From Porphyrobacter sp. (lineage in GTDB: Bacteria > Pseudomonadota > Alphaproteobacteria > Sphingomonadales > Sphingomonadaceae), in assembly GCA_017744315.1 (NCBI GenBank), contig JAGIBN010000002.1, forward strand, positions 248,001 through 312,000: a stretch of 64,000 nt of DNA. The letters are read 5' to 3'. Both the position numbers and the translations under genes were made by a program. The notes beneath the pieces are model-generated. The model searched no databases. It was not told the DNA's origin and saw only the letters and a program-made list of their open reading frames with translations. Positions 19,301 to 29,338 of this stretch are shown here, piece after piece. Within the stretch, counting starts at the first letter, position 1; each line of letters begins with the position of its first letter.

Positions 19301-19783
19301 CCGCCTGAACAGCGCGAGGCCCGGGCCCAGGCTTGGCTGGCGCGGAATGGCGCCGCGCTGACCGAGGAGGATCGCGCGGACCTTGTCTCGCGAGCGCTTG
19401 CCGTTCTGGCGGAGCCGCGATGGGCCGATCTGTTTTCGCGCGCGGCGCTGGCCGAAGTGCCGCTCGCGGCCGTGGTCGGCGGGCAGGTCATTTCCGGCAC
19501 GGCTGACCGCTTGCTCGTCGAGCCCGACCGCGTTTTGGTTGCGGACTTCAAGACGGCGCGCCGCCCTCCGGCATCGCTGGAGCAAATTCCGCTTTCGACA
19601 CTTCGTCAGATGGCCGCGTACGCAGCCGCTCTCGCAGCGATTTATCCCGGGCGTAGGATCGAGGCGGCGGTACTCTACACGCAGACGCCTCAGCTATTCT
19701 CGATTCCGGCCGAGTTACTCGAGGCGCATCGCCCTGGCCTCAACGCCGGCTTGACCCCGACGCAGGAAAGCTTTGTGAATTGA
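16319..19783 (+). CDS. addA: Double-strand break repair helicase AddA
   Basis: UvrD-family helicase and nuclease subunit of AddAB, 1154 residues. Walker A SASAGTGKTQVLSARV is at about residues 24-39; the DEXX box is VDEAQDTNEAQW; motif III is GDYKQAIFGFQG; motif V is VHGSKGLQAP; motif VI is YVAMTRAEE. A C-terminal nuclease domain carries VADFKTARRPP and LRQMAAYAAAL. The ATG overlaps the addB stop as ATGA, so the two subunits are probably made in equal amounts. It is the last gene of the overlapping run; trxA follows after a separate promoter-like sequence. Confidence 0.97.
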   Translation: MSQVHPLRGDQARAVEPSDSVWLSASAGTGKTQVLSARVLRLLLTPGVRPENLLCLTFTKAGAAEMAERVSSVLARWVRLERTRLFAELEHIGAVPTPEVIERARTLFASVLDCPGGGLRIDTIHAFAQWLLGSFPEEAGLVQGTRAMEDRDRELLAHQVLADLLVEWEDRHDTSSIAALEGLSLRLGPDKARAWLMRCAEAREAWIGPGAWHEPLRNRVEALLGLEADAGPESVAALCDDAVFDTISLRRCLATLEAWDSGTGRDGAAVVRAWLSLAPAGRAEAIETFYGTVLNKTDGQPKQLNNILKRDPGYGDAIAQVMQSLERVRQQKTLLALVDLLTPALTVGRLFALAWEKAKLREGLVDFDDLIRRAAGLLKSESTGRWIAYKLDRQFDHILVDEAQDTNEAQWEIIRALTGEFFTGAGQRDDKLRTIFVVGDYKQAIFGFQGTSPENFEAAKSAYAREMAELARNAAELRQPVVARELVELGLGRSFRTSQPVLDFVDAAIRAIGPENFGLRDVPERHVGHERPGLVTLWNPVNSRPDDEDDSEGPETWLSAPERRMADKIADQIKSMIGRFALAKEGGRVAGPGDFMVLVRKRRELAGLIVARLHAAGVPVAGVDRLRLGAPLAVKDLMAALRFAAQPLDDLSLAALLVSPLVGWSQERLLEHGYRPPKVPLWDHLRRSRHSDVAALRELLDPLLARADFDPPQALLQWLLVGPWQGRRKLVGRLSREANDPINELVNAALAFSASNTPSIQGFIQWFDAGEGELKREAGGSENLVRVMTVHGSKGLQAPIVILADATGDPDRSQQRGLSLKDTFGERKIPLLDLSKDQRVGRIAQAAEVAKKAEREEHWRLLYVAMTRAEEALFIGGALGKREKEPAADSWYARLDLLVQAEPVADPIWGELRETGERGTFGRTPVQTELAIPPVLPAWAVQAVGPEPRPPRPLAPSSAGEDQGADPPLPAEVLAVTAQRGVLIHRLLERLPDVPPEQREARAQAWLARNGAALTEEDRADLVSRALAVLAEPRWADLFSRAALAEVPLAAVVGGQVISGTADRLLVEPDRVLVADFKTARRPPASLEQIPLSTLRQMAAYAAALAAIYPGRRIEAAVLYTQTPQLFSIPAELLEAHRPGLNAGLTPTQESFVN

Positions 19784-19787
19784 GCCG

Positions 19788-19826
19788 TTGCCACTTGGAT
19801 CAGGGTGCCTAGATAATCGATCCAAG
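19788..19826 (+). promoter_or_regulatory. Candidate trxA promoter with flanking dyad
   Basis: TTGCCA (19788-19793) and GATAAT (19812-19817) are spaced by 18 bases, a sigma-70-like pair just after addA. An exact eight-base inverted repeat, CTTGGATC (19794-19801) and GATCCAAG (19819-19826), brackets the -10 region and could be an operator. The regulator is unknown. Confidence 0.5.
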
Positions 19827-19841
19827 AACAGGAGCTAAGAC

Positions 19842-20162
19842 ATGGCCACCAAGAACGTCACCGATGCCAGCTTCCAGGCGGATGTCCTCGATTCCGAGAC
19901 GCCGGTGCTGGTCGATTTCTGGGCGGATTGGTGCGGCCCGTGTAAGATGATCGCCCCGGCGCTCGAAGAGATCGCAGAGGAACTCGCCGGCCAGGTGACC
20001 ATCGCCAAGATGGACATCATGGAGAATCCGGAAGTTCCCGGACAGATCGGCGTGCAGTCGATCCCGCTGATGATCCTCTACAAGAACGGTCAGCCAGTTG
20101 CGCAGAAGCTCGGCGCGGCGCCGAAGAGCCAGCTCAAGGGTTGGATCGAAAGCGTAATCTGA
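19842..20162 (+). CDS. trxA: Thioredoxin
   Basis: Cytosolic disulfide reductase of 106 residues, standard thioredoxin length. The active site [13 protein letters not shown] lies near residues 28-40, and the conserved cis-proline region reads [18 protein letters not shown] lies seven bases before the ATG. It follows addA by 58 bases with its own promoter candidate, so it can be expressed separately from the divL-addA run. Confidence 0.98.
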   Translation: MATKNVTDASFQADVLDSETPVLVDFWADWCGPCKMIAPALEEIAEELAGQVTIAKMDIMENPEVPGQIGVQSIPLMILYKNGQPVAQKLGAAPKSQLKGWIESVI

Positions 20163-20170
20163 AGCTATCT

Positions 20171-20192
20171 CCCCTCCCGTAAGCGGGAGGGG
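20171..20192. terminator. CCCCTCCCG hairpin between convergent genes
   Basis: Perfect nine-base arms, CCCCTCCCG and CGGGAGGGG, close a TAAG loop between the trxA stop and the stop of the opposing IMPase gene. An almost identical palindrome lies at 25423-25444 after secA, so it may be a dispersed repeat used as a terminator. There is no T-run. Confidence 0.6.
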
Positions 20193-20200
20193 AACCGGCC

Positions 20201-21010
20201 TTACTCTGGCGGCAGGTTTGCCAGACGTTTGGCCATCTCATCCCACAAAGCCGGGCTCGCAGCGCCGATCAGGCCCTTACGAGCCCACTCGTCGACCCGA
20301 TAAGGCGAGCCGTCAGGCCGCGCTGCCTTGCCGCCGGCCTCGTTGAGCCAGAGCACGCCCGCGGCGTGGTCCCAGGCAAGCGTGCGTTCGAAGATCGAGA
20401 CGTCGTTCACGCCGAGTGCCAGGCGAGGGTACTGCTCGGCGGCGCAATAGGGGACGTCGACCAGGCGATAACCAGCAGCGGCCTGCTTTACCGCTTCGCG
20501 CCGCGCGCCATCCATGAAGATGAGCGAAATCGCGGCAACTGGCGGGTCTTCCCCGGTCGGCCGGGCGGTAATTTTCTCACCGTTGACGAACGCACCCTTG
20601 CCGCGATGGGCGACGCAGAAGCGATCGGTGAGGCAGTCGTAGATCCACCCGGTATGCGCCTCGCCGCCCGAGGCCATGGCGATCAGGATTCCGAACGGGG
20701 GCTGGCCCTTGGCGAAATTGCGCGTGCCGTCGAGCGGGTCGACGATCCAGCAATCGCCAGCCAGTCGATCCTGGACCGAAGCGTCGGCATGCGCCGCTTC
20801 CTCGCCGACGATCGGGAGGCCGGGGATGATCTTGGCCAGGCCCTCGGCGAGCATTTCTTCCGAGAGATTGTCGGCCACAGTGACGACGTCGTCGGCCGCT
20901 TTGGCGGTGATCTCGTCTGCGGCGAGCTTCTGATAATAGGGGGTGATCGCCTGCCGCGTGACGTTGCGCAGCAAGTCGTGCATCGCGCTATGCAGAGCGT
21001 CGGGCGTCAT
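20201..21010 (-). CDS. Inositol monophosphatase family phosphatase
   Basis: Metal-dependent small-molecule phosphatase of 269 residues. The metal and phosphate site motifs are present: VGEEAAH, IVDPLDGTRNFAKG and the C-terminal TLAWDHAAGVLWLNEAGG. Family members dephosphorylate inositol phosphates, histidinol phosphate (HisN) or PAP; the sequence does not decide which. The adjacent arginine gene does not settle it. The start at 21010 overlaps the argJ stop (ATGA), so the gene is translated behind argJ. A longer open frame of 18 codons inside argJ is unlikely to be used. Confidence 0.9.
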   Translation of the reverse strand: MTPDALHSAMHDLLRNVTRQAITPYYQKLAADEITAKAADDVVTVADNLSEEMLAEGLAKIIPGLPIVGEEAAHADASVQDRLAGDCWIVDPLDGTRNFAKGQPPFGILIAMASGGEAHTGWIYDCLTDRFCVAHRGKGAFVNGEKITARPTGEDPPVAAISLIFMDGARREAVKQAAAGYRLVDVPYCAAEQYPRLALGVNDVSIFERTLAWDHAAGVLWLNEAGGKAARPDGSPYRVDEWARKGLIGAASPALWDEMAKRLANLPPE

Positions 21011-22233
21011 GAGCGATAGTCCGCGTTGATGGCGATGTAGCCGTGCGTGAGATCGCAGGTCCACACCGTCGCGCGACCGTCGCCAAGGCCCAGATCCACC
21101 TCGATCTCGATCTCCCGCCCCTTGAGATGCGCGGCAACTGGTGCCTCGTCGTAGTCGGCGAGGGGGAGTCCTTCCTTGGCTGCCCAGACGCCGCCGAAGC
21201 CGATCGAAAGCTTATCGCGGTCAGCCGGCTCTCCGGCCTTGCCCACAGCCATTACCACGCGGCCCCAGTTGGCGTCCTCGCCGGCAATGGCGGTCTTTAC
21301 CAGCGGTGAGTTGGCGATGGCCAAGCCGATCCGCCGCGCGCTGTCATCGGAGACGGCGCCGGTGACTTGCACCTCGATCAGCTTCTGGGCCCCTTCGCCA
21401 TCGCGCACGACCAGCATGCCCAATCTCTTGCACACGTCGAGCAGGGCGGCGGCAAAGGCGTCGCTGCCGGCGTCCTCGAACGAGGAGAGCGGCGGGTTAC
21501 CGGCCTTGCCGGTCGCGAACGCCAGGACGGTGTCGCTAGTCGAAGTGTCGCTATCGACGGTGATGCAGGAGAACGTGCTCTCGTTCGCCGATGACAGGCA
21601 CTGTTGCAGAAAGGCCGGCTCGACCGCCGCATCGGTGAAGATGTAACCGAGCATCGTCGCCATGTCCGGCGCGATCATGCCCGAGCCCTTGATGATCCCG
21701 CCAATCGTGACCGTACGGTCGCCGATGACAGCCTTGGCAACGGCGCCTTTTGAGAAAGTATCGGTCGTTCCGATGGTTGCCGCTGCTTCCTCCCACGTAC
21801 AAGCAGGAGCTTCCAGTACCGACGCCACGCCATCTCGGGCCTTGTCCTTGGGCAACGGCACACCGATCACCCCGGTTGAGGAGACGAAGACGTCGCTGGG
21901 CTGGCAATCGAGATGAGCGGCCACCTGGGCCATGATCTGCTCGACTGCCTCGCGACCGCGATACCCGGTAAAGGCGTTCGAATTGCCCGCATTCACCACC
22001 AGACCCCGAGCGCGGCCGAGCCGTGCCTGCTCGCGGCCGAGTTCTACCTCGGACGAGCAACACACGTTCTTCGTGAAAACGCCTGCAACCGTGGTCCCTT
22101 CCGCGAGCTCGACATAAGTAAGATCGCAGCGGTCCCAGGTCTTGTAGTTCGCTCGCGCCACGCGCAGCGTCACGCCGTCGATCGACGGGATTTCGGGAAA
22201 GGGCAGCGCGAGCGGAGAGCGATCGAGGTTCAT
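21007..22233 (-). CDS. argJ: Bifunctional ornithine acetyltransferase / N-acetylglutamate synthase
   Basis: Recycles the acetyl group from N-acetylornithine to glutamate in arginine synthesis. 408 residues, synthesised as a precursor that self-cleaves before the nucleophilic threonine; the site is visible as PDMATMLGYIFTDA. Other family marks are KGSGMIAPDM, ITVDSDTSTSDTVL and the C-terminal DLTHGYIAINADYRS. It precedes the IMPase gene on the minus strand with a four-base overlap. Divergent from the small exported protein at 22320, with 86 bases between them. Confidence 0.97.
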   Translation of the reverse strand: MNLDRSPLALPFPEIPSIDGVTLRVARANYKTWDRCDLTYVELAEGTTVAGVFTKNVCCSSEVELGREQARLGRARGLVVNAGNSNAFTGYRGREAVEQIMAQVAAHLDCQPSDVFVSSTGVIGVPLPKDKARDGVASVLEAPACTWEEAAATIGTTDTFSKGAVAKAVIGDRTVTIGGIIKGSGMIAPDMATMLGYIFTDAAVEPAFLQQCLSSANESTFSCITVDSDTSTSDTVLAFATGKAGNPPLSSFEDAGSDAFAAALLDVCKRLGMLVVRDGEGAQKLIEVQVTGAVSDDSARRIGLAIANSPLVKTAIAGEDANWGRVVMAVGKAGEPADRDKLSIGFGGVWAAKEGLPLADYDEAPVAAHLKGREIEIEVDLGLGDGRATVWTCDLTHGYIAINADYRS

Positions 22234-22319
22234 GGGCAGGGCCTGTAATACCCAGTAGTGCCCGCGTAAACGCGCATTGCTGCTGGACCTTTGCTGGCGC
22301 GCGAACTATCTTCCCCTCG

Positions 22320-22586
22320 ATGCTTCGGAAGCTCGCCGCTCTTCTGTTCCTCCTCACGGGCCTCGCCGTTCTGGCGCAGCCTGCGCAAGCGCGCATTTTC
22401 GACGTGGAGAGCGTACGGACGGTTGATGTCGGCTATACCTGCACGTCGCAGGTCGGCGCTTCGGCAGCGCGTCTCGCAGTCCGTCAGGACAGGGACGCCT
22501 CCCAGCCCAAGATGTGCCCCCGGCCGCCGAAGATCGTGCTCATCGTTCCGACGGTGATGCTTCAGGCTGACCGCGCGCGCGAATAG
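22320..22586 (+). CDS. Small exported protein of unknown function
   Basis: 88 residues. An N-terminal signal peptide (RKLAALLFLLTGLAVLAQP, cleavage probably after AQA) is followed by about 60 residues with two cysteines (GYTCTSQ and PKMCPRP), which could form a periplasmic disulfide. No domain is recognised. It lies divergent from argJ and upstream of secA on the same strand. The signal-peptide design and position support a real gene, but no strong ribosome site is seen before the ATG. Confidence 0.6.
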   Translation: MLRKLAALLFLLTGLAVLAQPAQARIFDVESVRTVDVGYTCTSQVGASAARLAVRQDRDASQPKMCPRPPKIVLIVPTVMLQADRARE

Positions 22587-22672
22587 CGCGCCGGTTTCCC
22601 ATTTCCGTTCGGTAACTCCGGCCACGCCTCGGCGCGCGGCCGCCTTCGCTTCATACAGACAGGATTCGCCTT

Positions 22673-25411
<2,739 letters not shown>

Positions 25412-25422
25412 GATAAGGTCCT

Positions 25423-25444
25423 CCCCTCCCGCTTGCGGGAGGGG
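25423..25444. terminator. CCCCTCCCGC hairpin after secA
   Basis: Perfect palindromic arms with a two-base centre (CCCCTCCCGC-TT-GCGGGAGGGG) lie 11 bases after the secA stop. It is the near-twin of the hairpin at 20171-20192. No T-run follows, so the terminator role is inferred from position. Confidence 0.6.
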
Positions 25445-25502
25445 AACATCTTGCTCCCATTGTAACACCTGTTAGTAATGTCGTCGGGAAAGGGAGCCGG
25501 CG

Positions 25503-26369
25503 ATGAAGATCACGCGCTTGCCGCTCCCTCGCTGTTCGGTGGGCGAGGGGCCGGTCTGGGACGAGAGCGAGCAAGCGCTCTACTACATCGATATCCTTGA
25601 AAAGCGGGTGTTCCGCTGGGACCCCGCGTCTGACGATCATCGCAGCTGGAGCGTGCCGTCGATGATCGGTTCGATGGCTTTGCGCGAGCAGGGCGGCGCG
25701 ATCGTGGCGCTTCCCGACGGGATCCACGCACTCGACTTCGAGAGCGGCGAGGTGACGCCCTTCGCGCTGTTCGATCCGCCAGACCCTGCAGTCCAACTCG
25801 CCGACGGAAAGGTCGACCGGGCCGGACGTTTCCTGTTCGGGACGAGCCATCGCCAGGCGAAAGAGCCCATCGGCGGCCTCTACTCGCTTGGACCGGACGG
25901 CAGCATCACCCGCCTCGACGACGGTGTGATCCTGGGCAACGGTCCGTGCTTTTCGCCGGACAACCGCACCCTCTACCACGCCGACTCCATGCGCCAGGCG
26001 ATCTACGCCTACGACTACGACCTTTCGACTGGCAATGCGTCAAACCGCCGCGTGTTCTTTGATACGACCGACTACGGCCCCATCCCGGACGGCGCGACGA
26101 TCGATGCCGACGGGGACATGTGGGTAGCGATCTGCGAGGGCGGCGTGGTCTTGCGTCTCTCCCCGACAGGTGAAGTCAAACAGGTCATCGAGATGCCGAC
26201 CAAGCTGCCCGCGAGCTGCATGTTCTTCGGTCCCGATCTCGACCGCCTCTTCGTTCCAAGCATCGACCCCACTTTCCTCGGCCGCGAGCCGGGTGAGGGT
26301 GATGGGTGGTGTTATGTCATCGACGGCCTCGGAGTGCGTGGCCTGCCGGAGCTCCGATATCGTGGATAA
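25503..26369 (+). CDS. SMP-30/gluconolactonase family protein
   Basis: Six-bladed beta-propeller lactonase of 288 residues, probably hydrolysing a sugar lactone. The three metal ligands of the family are visible: Glu in VGEGPVWDESEQALYYIDI, Asn in GNGPCFSPDNRTLYHADS and Asp in IPDGATIDADGDMWVAI. AAAGGGAG lies upstream of the ATG at 25503. It overlaps the following MFS transporter start by eight bases, suggesting that the transporter supplies or exports a related compound. The substrate is not evident. Confidence 0.9.
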   Translation: MKITRLPLPRCSVGEGPVWDESEQALYYIDILEKRVFRWDPASDDHRSWSVPSMIGSMALREQGGAIVALPDGIHALDFESGEVTPFALFDPPDPAVQLADGKVDRAGRFLFGTSHRQAKEPIGGLYSLGPDGSITRLDDGVILGNGPCFSPDNRTLYHADSMRQAIYAYDYDLSTGNASNRRVFFDTTDYGPIPDGATIDADGDMWVAICEGGVVLRLSPTGEVKQVIEMPTKLPASCMFFGPDLDRLFVPSIDPTFLGREPGEGDGWCYVIDGLGVRGLPELRYRG

Positions 26370-27552
26370 GCGCCTTCCTCCGCTGCTCGTCGCAGTGTTC
26401 ATCAACATCGCGGGCTTCAGCCTGATCTTGCCGCTGCTGCCCTTCTACGGACAGGTCTTCGACGCACAGCCCTACGAAATCGCGCTGCTGTTCGCGGCTT
26501 ACAGCTTCGGCAACGTGTTCGGGGAAATCCATTGGGGCCGGCAGTCGGACGTCTGGGGACGCCGCAAGGTGCTGGCGCTCACCACGTTCGTCGCCGGGCT
26601 TAGCTACTTTGCTTTCGCTTACGCACCAACGCTTTGGGCCGCGATCCTCATCCGCATTGTCAGCGGGTTTTTCTCAGGCACCCTGAGCGTCGCCCAGGGC
26701 TTTATCGCCGACGTCTCGACGCCCGAGCGGCGGGCCAAGACCATGGGCCTGTTCGGCGCCGCCTTCAGCCTCGGCTTTGCCTTCGGCCCGGTCATCGGTG
26801 GCCTGTTCGCGGGCGAGGAAGTGGTCGCCGCGAGCTTCCGCCTGCCAATCTTCATCGCCGGCGGGTTTTCGATCCTGGCTTCGCTATGGTGCCTCGCCGT
26901 CCTTCGCGACGCAGTACCGCCGAAGGGGAAGGGCGCACCGCTGCCCAAGTACAGCGAAGCCTTCGCCTTCGTCGGCGGGCAGCCCCTGCTGCTGAGGCTG
27001 TTCGTAATCTCGTTCTTCGGGATCGCGCTGTTTGCCTCGATGGAGGCGGTCTACGGTCTGTGGAGCGAAGAGAACTTTGGCTGGAACGCCAAGGACCTCG
27101 GCTTCGCTTTCCTGGCGATCGGTGGGGGAGGCCTGTTCAGCCAGCTGTTCCTCATTGGCCCTCTAGCGGCTCGCTATGGCGAGGCGAGGGTGATCGTTAT
27201 CGGCCTGTGTTTGCTGTCGCTCTCGATGGTGTTGCAACCGATCATCCGCATGCCCATTTCGGGCGTGCTGCTGATGGGCCTGCTGATGACGGGCCACAGT
27301 CTTGCGTTCCCCTCAGCGGGCGCGCTGCTGTCGCGCAACACGCCGCCCGAGCGCCAGGGGAGCACGATGGGGTTGATGATGGCGTCGAATGCCGTCGGCC
27401 GCATTGTCATGCCGCCGGTATTCGGGCTGATCTACGGACAGGTCGGGCACGACGCCCCGTGGTACGTGGGCGCGGTGATGATCGGACTGGTGGTACTGAT
27501 AGCGTTGCAGGCGGTGCGGATCGCCGACAGGGCGAAGCTGGCGACGGCCTAG
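26362..27552 (+). CDS. MFS transporter (TetA/TCR24-like)
   Basis: Twelve-helix major facilitator of about 396 residues. The motif-A loop between helices 2 and 3 reads GRQSDVWGRRKVLAL, and motif C-like GAAFSLGFAFGPVIGG lies in helix 5, as in drug/H+ antiporters of the TetA group. The start chosen is GTG at 26362 (DKRLPPLLVAVF), which begins just before the first helix and overlaps the lactonase stop; an in-frame opening reaches back into that gene without sense. It ends overlapping the DUF808 stop by four bases on the opposite strand. Confidence 0.88.
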   Translation: MDKRLPPLLVAVFINIAGFSLILPLLPFYGQVFDAQPYEIALLFAAYSFGNVFGEIHWGRQSDVWGRRKVLALTTFVAGLSYFAFAYAPTLWAAILIRIVSGFFSGTLSVAQGFIADVSTPERRAKTMGLFGAAFSLGFAFGPVIGGLFAGEEVVAASFRLPIFIAGGFSILASLWCLAVLRDAVPPKGKGAPLPKYSEAFAFVGGQPLLLRLFVISFFGIALFASMEAVYGLWSEENFGWNAKDLGFAFLAIGGGGLFSQLFLIGPLAARYGEARVIVIGLCLLSLSMVLQPIIRMPISGVLLMGLLMTGHSLAFPSAGALLSRNTPPERQGSTMGLMMASNAVGRIVMPPVFGLIYGQVGHDAPWYVGAVMIGLVVLIALQAVRIADRAKLATA

Positions 27553-28487
27553 GCCGCCTTCTCCTTCTTCGGCAGCGCGTGAAGCACCCCGACGATCGCG
27601 CCGCCGACGATGAGGCCTACCACAGCCGCTCCGAGTGCCTGGACCACCCATTCCACTACTCCGGGAGCAAATGAGACAGTCTCGGCGACGGAAACGCCCA
27701 GGTCATGGATGGTGTGCGGGATCACGCCGAGGCCGAATTCTTCAAGGCCATGGACGAAGATCCCGCCGCCGACCCACAGCATTGCGGCGGTACCGATGAT
27801 CGAGAGAGCCTGTAAGAGGTAGGGCATCGAGCTGACGAGGCCGTGCCCGATCTTGCGCAGATAAGCTTGCGGGCGCTTTGATAGGTGCAGACCGATGTCG
27901 TCCATCTTCACGAGCAGGGCCACGGCTCCATAGACGCCCAGGGTGATTACGATCGCCACGGCGGCCAGCACTGCGGCCTGCATCGGCAGCGATAGGGGCG
28001 GCAAGCTGTTGAGCGCGATGGCCATGATCTCGGCCGAGAGGATGAAATCCGTCCGGATTGCCCCGCCGACCTGGCGATCCTCGAGCTGCTTCGGGTCGGT
28101 TATCTCCACCACTTCCGCCGCATGGCTTGTGTGGGAGAGAGCTTCCCAGATCTTCTCCGTCGCTTCGAAGGCGAGGTAGGCGCCGCCGACCATCAGAAGT
28201 GGAGTTATCGCCCACGGGGCAAAAGCACTGAGGATCAGCGCCGCTGGCAAGAGGAACAGCAACTTGTTCCGCAGCGAGCCGAGCGTGATCTTGGCAATGA
28301 TCGGCAGTTCGCGGTCGGGTGACAGGCCCACGACGTATTTTGGAGTGACGGCGGTGTCGTCGATCACGACCCCGGCCGCTTTGGAGCCGGCCTTGCCCGC
28401 CGCTCCGGCCACGTCATCGATCGATGTCGCCGCGAGCTTCGCCAATGTGGCGATATCATCCAGCAGTGCGACCAATCCCCCGGGCAT
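27549..28487 (-). CDS. DUF808 family inner-membrane protein (YedI-like)
   Basis: 312-residue membrane protein. It begins GGLVALLDDIATLAK and continues with DDTAVTPKYVVGL and GAYLAFEATEKIWE, the characteristic DUF808/YedI sequence, with several membrane helices in the second half. The function of the family is unknown. The start at 28487 has AGGAG six bases upstream; the open frame extends far beyond into the neighbouring gene on the other strand, without meaning. It converges with the MFS gene, sharing four bases at the stops, and is divergent from the exported methyltransferase-like gene. Confidence 0.9.
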   Translation of the reverse strand: MPGGLVALLDDIATLAKLAATSIDDVAGAAGKAGSKAAGVVIDDTAVTPKYVVGLSPDRELPIIAKITLGSLRNKLLFLLPAALILSAFAPWAITPLLMVGGAYLAFEATEKIWEALSHTSHAAEVVEITDPKQLEDRQVGGAIRTDFILSAEIMAIALNSLPPLSLPMQAAVLAAVAIVITLGVYGAVALLVKMDDIGLHLSKRPQAYLRKIGHGLVSSMPYLLQALSIIGTAAMLWVGGGIFVHGLEEFGLGVIPHTIHDLGVSVAETVSFAPGVVEWVVQALGAAVVGLIVGGAIVGVLHALPKKEKAA

Positions 28488-28583
28488 GAAAACTCCTGAT
28501 CCCTGCGCGTTGGCGCAATATGCTGGCAGTCCATGACTTGCGATGGCATTGCAAGCCAAACAGCACCGCATGGGAGAAAGTCG

Positions 28584-29330
28584 ATGAAGCGATTGGCATT
28601 GGCCTTGTTCGTATCCAGCCTTGCCGTAGCGGGCGCAGCGGCTGCTCAGGGGGGCGATCCCGTTGCAGCCATTGCGGCCGCAGTAGCTGATACCCAGCGG
28701 CCTGCGGCCGACACCGCGCGCGATGCAGCCCGCAAGCCCGCGGAGATCGTCGCCTTTGCCGGTGTGAAGCCTGGATCGATCGTCGCCGAGATGGCGCCGG
28801 GCGGAGGTTACTACACTCGTATCCTCGCCAAATCGGTAGGGCCTGAGGGCAAAGTCTACGCCATGGTCCCTGCGGCGGTTGCCAGTCGCCCGGGAGCTCT
28901 CGACGCGATCAATGCCCTGGCGGCGCAGTATCCCAACGTGAAGGTGGTTACGGTCGACTATGCCGACATGAAGCTGCCTGAACCGGTCGATCTCGTCTGG
29001 ACGACCGAGAACTATCACGACTTCCATAATGGCCCGACGGCCAATGTCGCCGCGATCAATCACTCGGTGTTCTCGGTGCTGAAGCCTGGCGGGATATTCT
29101 TCGTCGAGGATCATGCAGCGGCTCCTGGTGCAGGAACGACAGTCACGTCGACCCTGCACCGCATCGAGCCTGCAGCCGTGGTGCAGGAAATGACCGCCGC
29201 CGGCTTCGTGCTCGACGGTCAGTCGGACCTGCTCAAGAATCCTGCCGATCCGAAGACTGCCGGCGTGCGCGATCCTTCGGTTCAGGGCGAAACCGAAAAG
29301 TTCGCAATGCGCTTCCGTAAGCCTGGATAA
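28584..29330 (+). CDS. Exported class I methyltransferase-like protein
   Basis: 248 residues. An N-terminal signal peptide (KRLALALFVSSLAVAGAAAA) is followed by a Rossmann methyltransferase fold: the motif I-like segment VAEMAPGGGYYTRILA, then VKVVTVDYADM, VWTTENYHDF and a motif LKPGGIFFVEDH. Known relatives are annotated as SAM-dependent methyltransferases carrying signal peptides, although SAM is not expected in the periplasm, so the activity is open. The ATG at 28584 has GGGAGAAAG upstream. It is convergent with a lipoprotein gene, eight bases apart. Confidence 0.87.
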   Translation: MKRLALALFVSSLAVAGAAAAQGGDPVAAIAAAVADTQRPAADTARDAARKPAEIVAFAGVKPGSIVAEMAPGGGYYTRILAKSVGPEGKVYAMVPAAVASRPGALDAINALAAQYPNVKVVTVDYADMKLPEPVDLVWTTENYHDFHNGPTANVAAINHSVFSVLKPGGIFFVEDHAAAPGAGTTVTSTLHRIEPAAVVQEMTAAGFVLDGQSDLLKNPADPKTAGVRDPSVQGETEKFAMRFRKPG

Positions 29331-29338
29331 GGGAGGGG

